Part shown: in pieces, positions 33,890-42,329 of the stretch | Position numbering within the stretch: the stretch's first letter is position 1 | How the letters are laid out: each line of letters starts with the position of its first letter | Assembly (NCBI GenBank): GCA_012270975.1 | Contig: JAAXHH010000006.1 | Location: 1-64,000, forward strand | Length of the DNA: 64,000 bases | Source of the DNA: Candidatus Latescibacterota bacterium | Lineage (GTDB): Bacteria > JAAXHH01 | Direction of reading: 5' to 3' | The notes under the pieces: model-generated | The model's input: the letters and a program-made list of their open reading frames with translations, nothing else | Databases searched by the model: none | Told to the model about the DNA's origin: nothing | Program-made: the position numbers and the translations under genes

Positions 33890-34513
33890 ATGTATTCACG
33901 TGAAATCAAGGTTAAGGAACATCATTCGGACATGCCAGATCACTTTGCGGGGCACCAGATCCATCTGAAAACCGCGCGCCTGCATCTTCGTCCTTTCCGG
34001 GAGGCAGATTTCGAGATCGCGGAGGCCTACTACCAGGATCCCGAATTCCTGAATGCCATGGAAGGAGAACCGCCGGCCGATCCTCCGACGGCGGATTCGC
34101 TCAAACGGGTGGGCAGGATCATGGCGGACCAAGGGTTTCTTTTTGCCATCGTGGAAAGGGCGAGCGGCCGGACGATCGGCGAGGTGTGCCTGCAGTGGAT
34201 GAATCTGGACCGCGCAAAGATCTTGGGCGAGAAGGTGATGCGCATGCCGATCGGGATTTGGGACAAGTCCTTGTGGGGCCGGGGATACGGCAGGGAAGTA
34301 GTATGCTGTTTGATGGAGTACGCGTTTGAGGTGCTGGAAATCGACCGGCTTCGTCCCATGGATGTTTCCGTGGACAACGCCCGTTCCGTCGCGCTATGGC
34401 GAGCCTGCGGACTGAGGATCGCAGGCGAATCGTCGGACAGAAAGCTAGATTTCGAGATCACGCGGTCGGAATACGTCCGGCAACGCCCGTTTCATCCCGA
34501 AAAGAATCCATAA
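33890..34513 (+). CDS. GNAT acetyltransferase, RimJ/RimL-like
   Basis: 207 residues from the ATG at 33890 (an ATG at 33932 gives a shorter form that still holds the domain). HLKTARLHLRPFREADFE is the RimJ/RimL-type opening; PIGIWDKSLWGRGYGREVV (about 117-135) is motif A with R-G-Y-G binding acetyl-CoA; VDNARSVALWRACGLRIAGE is motif B. It acetylates an amino group, either a ribosomal protein or a small molecule. It lies directly after the HAD gene. Confidence 0.88.
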   Translation: MYSREIKVKEHHSDMPDHFAGHQIHLKTARLHLRPFREADFEIAEAYYQDPEFLNAMEGEPPADPPTADSLKRVGRIMADQGFLFAIVERASGRTIGEVCLQWMNLDRAKILGEKVMRMPIGIWDKSLWGRGYGREVVCCLMEYAFEVLEIDRLRPMDVSVDNARSVALWRACGLRIAGESSDRKLDFEITRSEYVRQRPFHPEKNP

Positions 34514-34568
34514 GGCAGGCTCAACGAAAGAACCCTTAAGAGCGACTCGATGGGTGAACTGATCCGAT

Positions 34569-35054
34569 CTATTCCAATCGGCTGAACGCCAGCCGCTCTC
34601 CGGCGAATCCCTCACGCCAGACACTCGTACACGCTTCTACCATGTCCTCGAGGTTCTCTGTAACCTCGCCGAAGCGATTACCCGGGACCAGGCCCATATT
34701 GGGTGACAAGATCAGATTGTCCCGGCCATAGAAGATCGCAAGATCGACCAGGCCCGTGCTGAACGCTGCCTCACGCAACGACGGCACGTTGACGGCGCCG
34801 GGGGGAAAGAAGAAGTAGAGCAAATCGCCGGTGATCGGCGTAACTTTGGGATTCTCCATACCCGGCTCACTCGGCGCAAAGGGTGGGACCAGGGTATAAA
34901 CCTCGTTGCTCGCGTACTTGGCGTGATAGGCATCATTCTCCTGCGGCAAGGCATTCCACACCGCCTCGCACGTCTTCGGCGCGAGGTCATCCAGCAACCG
35001 CGCGACACAGCTCACACCGCGTTTGCGGAGGGTCACTTTGATAAATCGATCCAT
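34569..35054 (-). CDS. DUF3830 family protein
   Basis: 161 residues. RLLDDLAPKTCEAVWNALP, followed by the TPITGDLLYFFFPPG block and GRDNLILSPNMGLVPGNRFGEV, match DUF3830, a cyclophilin-like fold without known activity. Members commonly lie next to racemases, decarboxylases or hydantoin enzymes, as here. It is the last gene of a leftward operon after the acetoacetate-decarboxylase-like and racemase-like genes, 127 bases behind the latter. Confidence 0.85.
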   Translation of the reverse strand: MDRFIKVTLRKRGVSCVARLLDDLAPKTCEAVWNALPQENDAYHAKYASNEVYTLVPPFAPSEPGMENPKVTPITGDLLYFFFPPGAVNVPSLREAAFSTGLVDLAIFYGRDNLILSPNMGLVPGNRFGEVTENLEDMVEACTSVWREGFAGERLAFSRLE

Positions 35055-35181
35055 GCCGGTCTCCTCGGTTCTTAGTTAGAAATCGAGTCTTTTGTAAACA
35101 TCGACAACATCAACAACATCGATCGCATCAAGCGAGCACGCTTGTCCATACCGATTCGGCAGATAGCGGTGGGGTACAGTG

Positions 35182-35907
35182 TCACGGGACAACTTCCATC
35201 AACCGTCCCAGGCCGGACTGCGGCACCAACCCCTTCGCAAGACGCAAAGCCTCCCACATCGACACCTGATTCGCCGTCAGCACCGTTTTGCCGACTGCTG
35301 TCTCGAGTTCAGACAGAAAACCCGCGGTGTGCAATGCAGTGTCAGGAATCAGAACTGCTTCCGCATCGGGATGATCGTTGGCCCGCGCGAAGTGCAGCAC
35401 TTCGTCGCGTTCTATGAGCGCGGACTCATCACCCGTCCATACGTCGAGACAGCCCATGTGGACCACTTCCACGCCATCCGTCTCCAGAAAACCGCGGAAG
35501 AGCGTCGACAGTTCTTCGGGGTAGGTTGCGGCCACGGCGACGCGTTTCAGCCCGAGCGTGTCGCATGCACTGAGGAACGCGAGCGATGTGCTCGATGACG
35601 GAACGCCGAGCGTATCGGCCAGGTCTCTCGCCTGGCGCCGCGCCCCATCCACGCCAAAGGCGAAACTCGCGCTGGTACAGGCCCACATACAGACCGCAAC
35701 ATTGTGAGGACGCAGGTCCTCCGCACCGGCGAGCAGGTATTCCCGGCTGCCCGTGACCTGGGTCTCGTCGATACGATGCTGGTTCGGACTCTCGGTGTGT
35801 ACCACCTGGACGTCCACCGGGGGATTCAGCGTGGCGGCGAGGCGCGGATAGTCGTCTTCCGCGGAATATGCGGGGTAGAGGACTCCGATTTTCAGCCTGT
35901 TTCCCAT
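35182..35907 (-). CDS. Asp/Glu racemase superfamily (AMDase/maleate-isomerase-like)
   Basis: 241 residues. The fold belongs to the arylmalonate decarboxylase, maleate isomerase and Asp/Glu racemase group: WACTSASF with Cys77 is the first catalytic cysteine site. At the second site, where relatives read S-C-T-N/A-L-R-T, this protein has IPDTALHT, so Cys is replaced by Asp189 and Arg by His. A one-cysteine arrangement is known in arylmalonate decarboxylase, but there the remaining Cys is at the second site. The enzyme may thus be a decarboxylase or lyase rather than a racemase. It starts 25 bases after the ADC-like gene. Confidence 0.8.
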   Translation of the reverse strand: MGNRLKIGVLYPAYSAEDDYPRLAATLNPPVDVQVVHTESPNQHRIDETQVTGSREYLLAGAEDLRPHNVAVCMWACTSASFAFGVDGARRQARDLADTLGVPSSSTSLAFLSACDTLGLKRVAVAATYPEELSTLFRGFLETDGVEVVHMGCLDVWTGDESALIERDEVLHFARANDHPDAEAVLIPDTALHTAGFLSELETAVGKTVLTANQVSMWEALRLAKGLVPQSGLGRLMEVVP

Positions 35908-35932
35908 CGATCACGGTTCCTCGCTCGAACCA

Positions 35933-36712
35933 TTACGGTCCCTCGGATGGTCCTTCGGACGGCTCACCAGACGGTCCCTCGCTCAAGTAGTCGTAAACGA
36001 CCCGCGCATATCCTTCGGAGTAGCTGCACTCCATGTGGAAGACGTCGCCGTATTCTAGCGGCGCCAGCGGGGTAAGGTCGCATCGCGGGGAAGCGCCAAA
36101 TTCAATACTGCCCTGTCCTTTCGCGCTGGCGTGCACTTCCAGGTCCTGGGTTACCTCGCTGCAATCGACCAACTGTCTTATCGCCGGTCCCGGACCGTCG
36201 GCCCGTGGGATGATCTTCAGCCGCCATGCCGGGGTAAGGGCGGGCATCGCATCGGGTGCGGCACGATCGTCCACGCTTGAACTAATCTTCAACACAGGTG
36301 CGCCGCCGTACGAGGTTTCCGTCTCCATGCGGCGATCGTCAAGGGTCACCTTCAACTCCGCGTACACCTTCGGCGTCCCGTAAATCTCCCTGCCCGCGGC
36401 GATGCCGGCGGGACCGTTGTGAAACACGTGGGAGCAGTAGAACCCGGTCTGGTCCCTGAAATGGCACTTCATCACGATAAAGGATTCCTGAAAGGGGCCG
36501 TAGTTCTCACAATTGGGCACCTCCAAACCCGAAGCCACGCACAATCCGTCCTCCGCCGCTTGCAACGGCTCCGGGAGAAAGTCCTGCACGGCATCAGGCG
36601 CGGCATGAAAGAAGACGAACTGGAACCGCACGTTGCGATAGAACGCCGGCAGCGGCGGATAAAAGGGGCTGCCCACTGGTATGTTCCAGCCATCATCGTG
36701 CTTCAGTCCCAT
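35933..36712 (-). CDS. Acetoacetate decarboxylase (ADC) family protein
   Basis: 259 residues from the ATG at 36712, chosen for AGGAAGGA seven bases upstream; a longer frame begins at 36772. FYRNVRFQFVFFHAAPDAVQDFLPEPLQ is the typical ADC opening, and GREIYGTPKVYAEL (about 113-126) carries the Lys expected to form the Schiff base. The family contains true acetoacetate decarboxylases and relatives with other keto acids. The C-terminal tail is a short repeat, SEGP or GEP units, with no counterpart in the family. First gene of the operon with the racemase-like and DUF3830 genes. Confidence 0.85.
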   Translation of the reverse strand: MGLKHDDGWNIPVGSPFYPPLPAFYRNVRFQFVFFHAAPDAVQDFLPEPLQAAEDGLCVASGLEVPNCENYGPFQESFIVMKCHFRDQTGFYCSHVFHNGPAGIAAGREIYGTPKVYAELKVTLDDRRMETETSYGGAPVLKISSSVDDRAAPDAMPALTPAWRLKIIPRADGPGPAIRQLVDCSEVTQDLEVHASAKGQGSIEFGASPRCDLTPLAPLEYGDVFHMECSYSEGYARVVYDYLSEGPSGEPSEGPSEGP

Positions 36713-37084
36713 GTCCAGATCCTTCCTCACCGTCGCTGGCATCGCCGGAGCGTACCTTCCCGGCCTCTGCATCGTCTACACCGTTGCTTCTGCCGTCGGA
36801 GCGTACCTTCCCGGCCTATGCCTTACCGGTTTCGTCGGCGTGTGGGTTTTCAGACTCATCCACCATCCACGAAAAGTGCCCAAGATCCCCCGCGATCACG
36901 ATGCGCCAAGTTAGTAAAAGCGGGTCCATGGTCAAGAAATTCGTTCTTTCGGCGTGATTCGAGCGCGCCGCGATGTAATTCGAGCATCAAACCGGAGCAT
37001 GAACCCTTGTCATTAACCAAAGTGCCTGCATATTTAGGTATAGTAGATATAGAAGTTTAATCAGCAGGACACCGGGACGCAACC
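36713..37084. other. Divergent spacer with 51-base repeat
   Basis: 372 bases between the leftward decarboxylase operon and the rightward sulfatase. The only structure seen is a direct repeat at 36746-36817. Sequence near 37000-37075 is AT-rich and probably holds the sulfatase promoter. No gene can be supported. Confidence 0.45.
36746..36817. repeat. 21-base direct repeat, 51-base period
   Basis: A 21-base sequence starting CGGAGCGTACCTTCCC occurs identically at 36746-36766 and 36797-36817; the bases before it are also similar. Function is unknown. Confidence 0.8.
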
Positions 37085-38560
37085 ATGGCCGTGACCAGCC
37101 CCAACATCATCTATATCCTCGCCGACGACATGGGATACGGCGACATGGGGTGCAACAACCCCGGTTCGAAGATCCCGACGCCCCACCTGGACCTGCTCGC
37201 CGGGGAAGGCATGCGCTTCACCGACGCCCACGCCCCTTCGAGCGTGTGCACGCCGAGTCGGTACGCCCTGCTGACCGGCCGCTACTGCTGGCGCACGCCC
37301 CTGCAGAACAGCGTCCTTTGGCCCTACGATCCGCCCCTGATCGAGCCCGGACGCCTCACCGCGGCGGAGTTGCTTCGCCGGCAGGGGTACCGTACCGCGT
37401 GCTTCGGAAAATGGCACCTGGGGTGGGAGTGGTCCACCTTCGACGGAAAACCCGCCCACGAAGGCACCGCGGTGGGCAGGCTGGACCGGGAACTGCGGGA
37501 GGAACGGGAACGGCACGTCGATTTCGGCCAGCCCATGCGTGGGGGTCCGGTCGACTGCGGATTCGACACGTATTTCGGCGTGGACGTACCGAATTTCCCG
37601 CCCTACACCTGGTTCGAACAGGACCGTCTCGCCGGGGAGCCGACCGTACCCAAACCCGACGACATGTTCGGATGGCCCGGAGTAATGAAACCCGGTTGGA
37701 CGCTCGAGGAAATGATCCCCGCATTCATACGCCGTGTGGTCAACTACATCGAATCGTCCGGACCCGATCCGTTCTTCCTCTACTTTCCGCTCACGTCGCC
37801 CCATACGCCCATCGTGCCCAACGCGCCGTTCATCGGCCGGAGCGGCTCGGGGCTTTACGGCGACTTCGTGTGCGAGGTGGACTGGGTAGTGGGGCAGGTC
37901 ATGGCCGCGCTGGAGCGCCGCGGAATCGCCGACGACACCCTGCTGGTCTTCACGAGCGACAACGGCCCTGAGTGCGCCCCGGCCGCGGACGGCGGAAGCT
38001 ACGAACACGCAAAGAACCACGGCCACTACAGCATGGGGAACCTGCGCGGCGTCAAGCGCGATGTGTGGGAAGGCGGACACCGCGTTCCCTTCCTCGCCCG
38101 GTGGCCTGGCGTCACGCCCGCCGGATCAGTCTGCGACCAGCTCACCATCCTGGGTGATTTCATGGCGACCTGCGCCGAGCTGACCGGAGTCGATCTGCAG
38201 GAGGATGAAGGCGAGGACAGCGTGAGCATGCTCCCGCTGTTGCAGGGGGAGACCGGTGACCCGGTGCGGGACTTCGCCATTCACCACAGTTGCCACGGGA
38301 GCTTCGCCATCCGCAAGGACAACTGGGTCTACATCGATGCTCCGGACGGAGACGACAACCGCGAACCCGACTGGTTCAAAAAGGAACGGGGCTATACCGC
38401 CCACAACTTCCCCGGCGAACTCTTCGATCTCGAAGAAGACATTTCGGAACGGGTAAACCGGTACGGCGACCATCCCGAACTCGTCCGGGTGATGTCGCAG
38501 ATGCTGGAACGGGTGAAGTCGGAAGACATCGCGGAAAGACCCTCGCCCGCAATAAGTTAG
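37085..38560 (+). CDS. Sulfatase (arylsulfatase type S1)
   Basis: 491 residues. NIIYILADDMGYGD (7-20) supplies metal-binding Asp residues, SSVCTPSRYALLTGR has the C-x-P-S-R motif where Cys55 becomes formylglycine, and GKWHLGW and TSDNGPE follow in order. It hydrolyses sulfate esters, on carbohydrate or aryl substrates. No clear signal peptide is visible, so it may act in the cytoplasm. The start follows AACC with only weak ribosome-site support. It is followed after four bases by an unknown gene and then by an S9 peptidase. A dedicated formylglycine-generating enzyme gene is not in the window. Confidence 0.9.
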   Translation: MAVTSPNIIYILADDMGYGDMGCNNPGSKIPTPHLDLLAGEGMRFTDAHAPSSVCTPSRYALLTGRYCWRTPLQNSVLWPYDPPLIEPGRLTAAELLRRQGYRTACFGKWHLGWEWSTFDGKPAHEGTAVGRLDRELREERERHVDFGQPMRGGPVDCGFDTYFGVDVPNFPPYTWFEQDRLAGEPTVPKPDDMFGWPGVMKPGWTLEEMIPAFIRRVVNYIESSGPDPFFLYFPLTSPHTPIVPNAPFIGRSGSGLYGDFVCEVDWVVGQVMAALERRGIADDTLLVFTSDNGPECAPAADGGSYEHAKNHGHYSMGNLRGVKRDVWEGGHRVPFLARWPGVTPAGSVCDQLTILGDFMATCAELTGVDLQEDEGEDSVSMLPLLQGETGDPVRDFAIHHSCHGSFAIRKDNWVYIDAPDGDDNREPDWFKKERGYTAHNFPGELFDLEEDISERVNRYGDHPELVRVMSQMLERVKSEDIAERPSPAIS

Positions 38561-38564
38561 AAGA

Positions 38565-39344
38565 ATGTTTGATCATCCGTTTCCACCGAAAAGACCGGCC
38601 GTCACGATCACGGAAAGTACGAATCGTATCTACGAGGTGGACTGCCCGGAACTGCAGTGGTGGTTTGCCGTGCCAAGGCTGGGTGAGCATTATCAGTGGG
38701 TGCAATATGATGCCGTAACGCAGGAGTTGGATAACGTGGTCGATATGCGCGCTACGGGACCCGCCACCATCAAGGGTATAGACTGTGTGAAAATCCGCGT
38801 GGAGGAATCCGCACGCGATGACGACTTCCCGGTTTCCCTGGACCCGGGTTACATGTACGCCGTACTGGATGATGACCGCGCCCGGTGGCTGTCTGTGATC
38901 ATGACCGTGAACGGAAAGCAGGTAGAGACGACCATCGGGGAAGGCGACTTCGCGGAACAGTGGGGGGAGATCGGCCGCCGAAAGCTGGTCGACGACGGGC
39001 GGTACGTGCGGCAGACCGATGGTTCCTACGTTACTACCGACCGCACCGGACTGGGAGCCGGCACGTACGATGTTACCATCGGCGAGCGCACCTTCCACTG
39101 CCTGCGTGTGCTGGACCGGGAGCTCATCAACGCCGAAGGCGGCGAGTTGGTCGAAGCATACATGAACCAGGATGGGCGCACCGTATTCCACAGAAGATAC
39201 GACAGCCAGTATTTCAGAGGAGGCGATCTGGCTTCTAAGTGGCCCGATAACCACAAAATGGTCATCGACGATATGGTGTGGGTACACCACGACTGCACCA
39301 TGCGCGCCCACGACATCATTACCGCGCGTGCCCTGTCGCCCTGA
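38565..39344 (+). CDS. Hypothetical protein following sulfatase
   Basis: 259 residues, not recognised. It is rich in beta-strand-like segments with many Trp, Asp and Arg. Notable pieces are WWFAVPRLGEHYQWVQY (about 32-48), DPGYMYAVLDDDRARWL and HHDCTMRAHDIITARALS at the end. There is no signal or membrane segment. It starts four bases after the sulfatase stop and is followed 55 bases later by an S9 peptidase, so the three probably form one unit. A small-molecule-binding or lyase-like role would fit, but nothing in the sequence proves it. Confidence 0.7.
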   Translation: MFDHPFPPKRPAVTITESTNRIYEVDCPELQWWFAVPRLGEHYQWVQYDAVTQELDNVVDMRATGPATIKGIDCVKIRVEESARDDDFPVSLDPGYMYAVLDDDRARWLSVIMTVNGKQVETTIGEGDFAEQWGEIGRRKLVDDGRYVRQTDGSYVTTDRTGLGAGTYDVTIGERTFHCLRVLDRELINAEGGELVEAYMNQDGRTVFHRRYDSQYFRGGDLASKWPDNHKMVIDDMVWVHHDCTMRAHDIITARALSP

Positions 39345-39399
39345 AGCCATGACGCTATCAAGGCTCCACGGCGCACCGCTTATATGAGGGATTCTGAAG

Positions 39400-41100
39400 A
39401 TGATTGACGATTTCGATTTCGATCCGGGATCAGGACGCATCGCGCTGCTGTGCCGGGGCGTCACCGGTGAGCGGTGGGTCGAGATACGAAATTCGGCAGG
39501 CGAGACAATTCGCCGGATCCCGCCGAACTATCTGCCCCATCACCCGCGCTGGTCTCCGGACGGCAAGAAGCTGACCTTCTCGGGTAACGACGGCCGTATT
39601 GCCGTACATGACGTTTCCAGGGACGAAACCACGATCATATACGACGACAGTGTATTGAAAGCGGGATTCAGCAGGTGGTCACACGATGGATCTCATCTTT
39701 CCTTCACCGCGTCTGGCCGGCATATCACGGAGCACGGTTTCACCCGGCATCCAGACCTGTTCCGCCATGAAATCGCGACGGGAGTTACAGAGAGGCTGAC
39801 TAAATCGGACAACTTCGCGGACCGGTTTCCCGCGTGGTCGCCTTCTGGCGGACAGATCGCGTTTCACCGGTGGGACCTCGACAAAGACGAGAAGCCCCAG
39901 GAGGCCTGTATTTATGACCGGACACGGAAATCGGTCCGGCCTGTTCTGAAAGGAACCACCAGTCAGCATTTCGGCCTGTCTCCCTGGTCCGCCGACGAGA
40001 GATGGTTCTCACTCAGCGAACGTACCGTATCCGGATACCGCACCCGCGTTGTCGATCTGTCCGGGCAGGCCGCCGATTGCCTGGAATTTCCCGGGCGGGA
40101 GGGGGTTTTCTCGTCAGAACCGGGTTCGACCGAGCTGCTTTGCATCGACACAGGCGAGGCAGCCTGGCACGAGGTCCCCTCCGGACGAAAGCGCGCGTCA
40201 ATCCAGCTCCCGCCAGGAGTCGAAGTAGCGAAGGAACTGACCTGGCACAAGGTCGCCTTCGAGGATCATGCCCGGTGCGTATATTTTATCGGTACGGACG
40301 GCAAGGTTTATATCGGGGAAAAAGGAGCCGGGTGCGCCGTATTCGCCGAATACGATGAACCGGCGCCGAAATACAGCCTGCAGGAGTTCGTCGTTACCGC
40401 GTCCGACGGGCTGGAGTTGCCCGCGCAGCGCCTGGTGCCGGCGTCCCCGCGCAATGTTGCCGTGCTGTACGTCCACGGAGGTCCCGGGGCCACCCTGGAC
40501 CGGACCGACTCGTGGGCGATGTGCCTTGTGCGCGAAGGGTTTGAAGTGGTCCGCGTGGCGTATCGCGGATCGAGAGGATTCGGTGACGATCTGTTCCAGG
40601 CAAACCGGGGCGTCGCGGGAGTCAAAGACGTCCAGGACGTGATCGATACCGGGAGTGCCTGGCATAAGCGATTCGGAGAAGGCCGCAATCTGGCGCTGTT
40701 CGGAAACAGCTACGGCGGGTATCTCGGCATGATGGCCGTCAAGAACCCGGATTCGCCATTTGCGTGCGTCGTAGCGACCTGCTGCTGCATGAGTCTTCGC
40801 GTGCTGCCTGGTCGCTACGGCACGTTGCTTCCGCCTGGTGAAAAAGAACGGGAGAAGGCGCTGGAGGAAAGATCCGTACGGCGTAACGTCGAGCGGATCC
40901 GAATACCCGTACTGCTCTTTCACGGAGAGCTGGATACCGTAGCATCGACGAGTGACATGCGCCGGTTGCATGAAAGTATCAACGACTCGGGCGGCGACTG
41001 TTCCCTGGTGGTCTATCCCGACGATACGCACGCCCTGGCGAAGCATCGGGCTGAAATCTTCGCGAAAGTCTCGCAGTTCGTGGATCGCAACGCGGCGTGA
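39400..41100 (+). CDS. S9 family peptidase (prolyl oligopeptidase-like)
   Basis: 566 residues. The N-terminal 290 residues are a TolB/WD40-like beta-propeller with repeating W-S-P-D/G-G motifs (PRWSPDGKKLTFSG, FPAWSPSGGQIAFHR, SPWSADERWF). The C-terminal part is an alpha/beta hydrolase: HGGPGA, GNSYGGYLGMM with the nucleophile Ser (about 435), FHGELDTVA and YPDDTHALAK for Asp and His. These peptidases cleave short peptides or acyl-amino acids. No signal peptide is seen, so the cytoplasm is likely. It lies third in a unit with sulfatase and unknown protein. Confidence 0.9.
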   Translation: MIDDFDFDPGSGRIALLCRGVTGERWVEIRNSAGETIRRIPPNYLPHHPRWSPDGKKLTFSGNDGRIAVHDVSRDETTIIYDDSVLKAGFSRWSHDGSHLSFTASGRHITEHGFTRHPDLFRHEIATGVTERLTKSDNFADRFPAWSPSGGQIAFHRWDLDKDEKPQEACIYDRTRKSVRPVLKGTTSQHFGLSPWSADERWFSLSERTVSGYRTRVVDLSGQAADCLEFPGREGVFSSEPGSTELLCIDTGEAAWHEVPSGRKRASIQLPPGVEVAKELTWHKVAFEDHARCVYFIGTDGKVYIGEKGAGCAVFAEYDEPAPKYSLQEFVVTASDGLELPAQRLVPASPRNVAVLYVHGGPGATLDRTDSWAMCLVREGFEVVRVAYRGSRGFGDDLFQANRGVAGVKDVQDVIDTGSAWHKRFGEGRNLALFGNSYGGYLGMMAVKNPDSPFACVVATCCCMSLRVLPGRYGTLLPPGEKEREKALEERSVRRNVERIRIPVLLFHGELDTVASTSDMRRLHESINDSGGDCSLVVYPDDTHALAKHRAEIFAKVSQFVDRNAA

Positions 41101-41133
41101 GCATTATCGCTGCTTGATCTAATTGCTTCCCAT

Positions 41134-41207
41134 CAGTCGCTTTCTCATTGACCGTTTCTCAATAGTCGTTTCCCATTAGTCGTTTTAATTAGTCGCTTTC
41201 TCATTGG
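41134..41207. repeat. Degenerate ~14-base tandem array
   Basis: Five units related to AGTCGCTTTCTCATTG lie head to tail between the S9 peptidase and the NUDIX gene. The first (41135-41150) and last (41191-41206) are identical over 16 bases, and the middle ones are shortened (AGTCGTTTCCCATT, AGTCGTTTTAATT). The last unit overlaps the ribosome site of the NUDIX gene, so copy number might affect translation. Confidence 0.75.
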
Positions 41208-41218
41208 AGCCTGCCCAC

Positions 41219-41647
41219 TTGAGCGAATCCGGATACCCCGAACCCACCGCCGGCGCGCTGATTCAGGACCCCGAGGGCAGGATCCTGTTGATCAGGTCCC
41301 ACAAGTTCAACGACCTGTACACCATACCCGGCGGGCACATCGAACTCGGGGAGACGGCGGAGGAGGCGCTGCGAAGAGAGATCCGGGAAGAAACCGGGCT
41401 CGAAATCCATGACGTGGAGTTTCTGCTCTACCAGGACTTCGTTTTCGGCGACTCCTTCTGGAAGAAAAAGCATTTTATCTTTCTGGATTTCGCCTGCCGG
41501 ACCGACTGTACTGATGTGCGGATTAATGAAGAAGCACAGGCCTACGTGTGGTCAACGCCGGAAGAAGCGCTGACACTTCCGATCGACCGGTACACGGTCA
41601 AGGCTATCGAGGCACTGTTAGCCAGGCGGAGTTCGAACGAAAAATGA
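41219..41647 (+). CDS. NUDIX hydrolase
   Basis: 142 residues from a TTG at 41219, chosen because GGAG lies nine bases upstream; an in-frame TTG at 41204 is an alternative. The Nudix box is perfect: GGHIELGETAEEALRREIREETGL (residues about 38-61), G-x5-E-x7-R-E-x2-E-E-x-G. It cleaves nucleoside-diphosphate derivatives, such as oxidised nucleotides or nucleotide sugars. Its stop overlaps the start of the HAD gene (ATGA), which marks a coupled pair and suggests a two-step hydrolysis of one metabolite (NUDIX then phosphatase). Confidence 0.92.
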   Translation: MSESGYPEPTAGALIQDPEGRILLIRSHKFNDLYTIPGGHIELGETAEEALRREIREETGLEIHDVEFLLYQDFVFGDSFWKKKHFIFLDFACRTDCTDVRINEEAQAYVWSTPEEALTLPIDRYTVKAIEALLARRSSNEK

Positions 41648-42303
41648 CTCGATGTGCGCTCTTCGATCTGGATGGTACGCTGATCGATTCACTGGAACTG
41701 TATATTCAGGCCTTAAAACGCACGCTGAAAGACATCACATTCGAGGAAGTGCCCACTGAGCGACTTGCGACGCTGCGGCTGAATTCCGAACCGCGGCTTT
41801 TGGGGTATTTCGTAGCATCCGACGAGGTGGAGGCCGCCCATCGCCGGTTTCTGGCAAACTATTGCATGCTTCATGAGAAATACTTCGACGGGGTCTATCC
41901 GGGGATCCGGGATCTGCTGGCATCACTTCGTAGAAGCGGGGTCAAGACGGGCATCGTCACCGGCAAAAGCCGGGGCGCCTGGGAGATCACCCGTTCACAT
42001 GCCGGGTTGGGAGATTTCGACACCGTGGTCGTCGATGACGACGTATCCAACCCCAAACCGGACTGCGAGGGCATCGTAACGGCGATGGCCAACCTGGAGG
42101 CTTCACCGGCTGCGACCGTCTATGTCGGCGATTCGGTGAGTGACCTGGGAGCCGCGACTGAAGCGGGTGTGGGGTTTCTGGCTGTCAGATGGTCGAAGAC
42201 CGAAGCGGAAATCAGTTCGTTCGAAATGGCCGCGGCCGAGATCGGCCCCTACGCTAGTGTCGATCATCCCGGTGAGATCGCGCGATTATTGGAGATTCCT
42301 TAA
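41644..42303 (+). CDS. HAD hydrolase coupled to NUDIX
   Basis: 219 residues from the ATG at 41644, overlapping the NUDIX stop; the frame back to 41548 is the other reading of that gene. Motif I is FDLDGTLIDS (6-15), motif II TGKS near 107, motif III Lys in NPKPDC, motif IV VGDSVSDLGAATEAG. It is close to phosphoglycolate-phosphatase-like and beta-phosphoglucomutase-like enzymes. PhyH 2 begins 27 bases later on the same strand. Confidence 0.9.
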   Translation: MTRCALFDLDGTLIDSLELYIQALKRTLKDITFEEVPTERLATLRLNSEPRLLGYFVASDEVEAAHRRFLANYCMLHEKYFDGVYPGIRDLLASLRRSGVKTGIVTGKSRGAWEITRSHAGLGDFDTVVVDDDVSNPKPDCEGIVTAMANLEASPAATVYVGDSVSDLGAATEAGVGFLAVRWSKTEAEISSFEMAAAEIGPYASVDHPGEIARLLEIP

Positions 42304-42329
42304 GAAGGGCTCCATGCCGGGAGGAGCAC

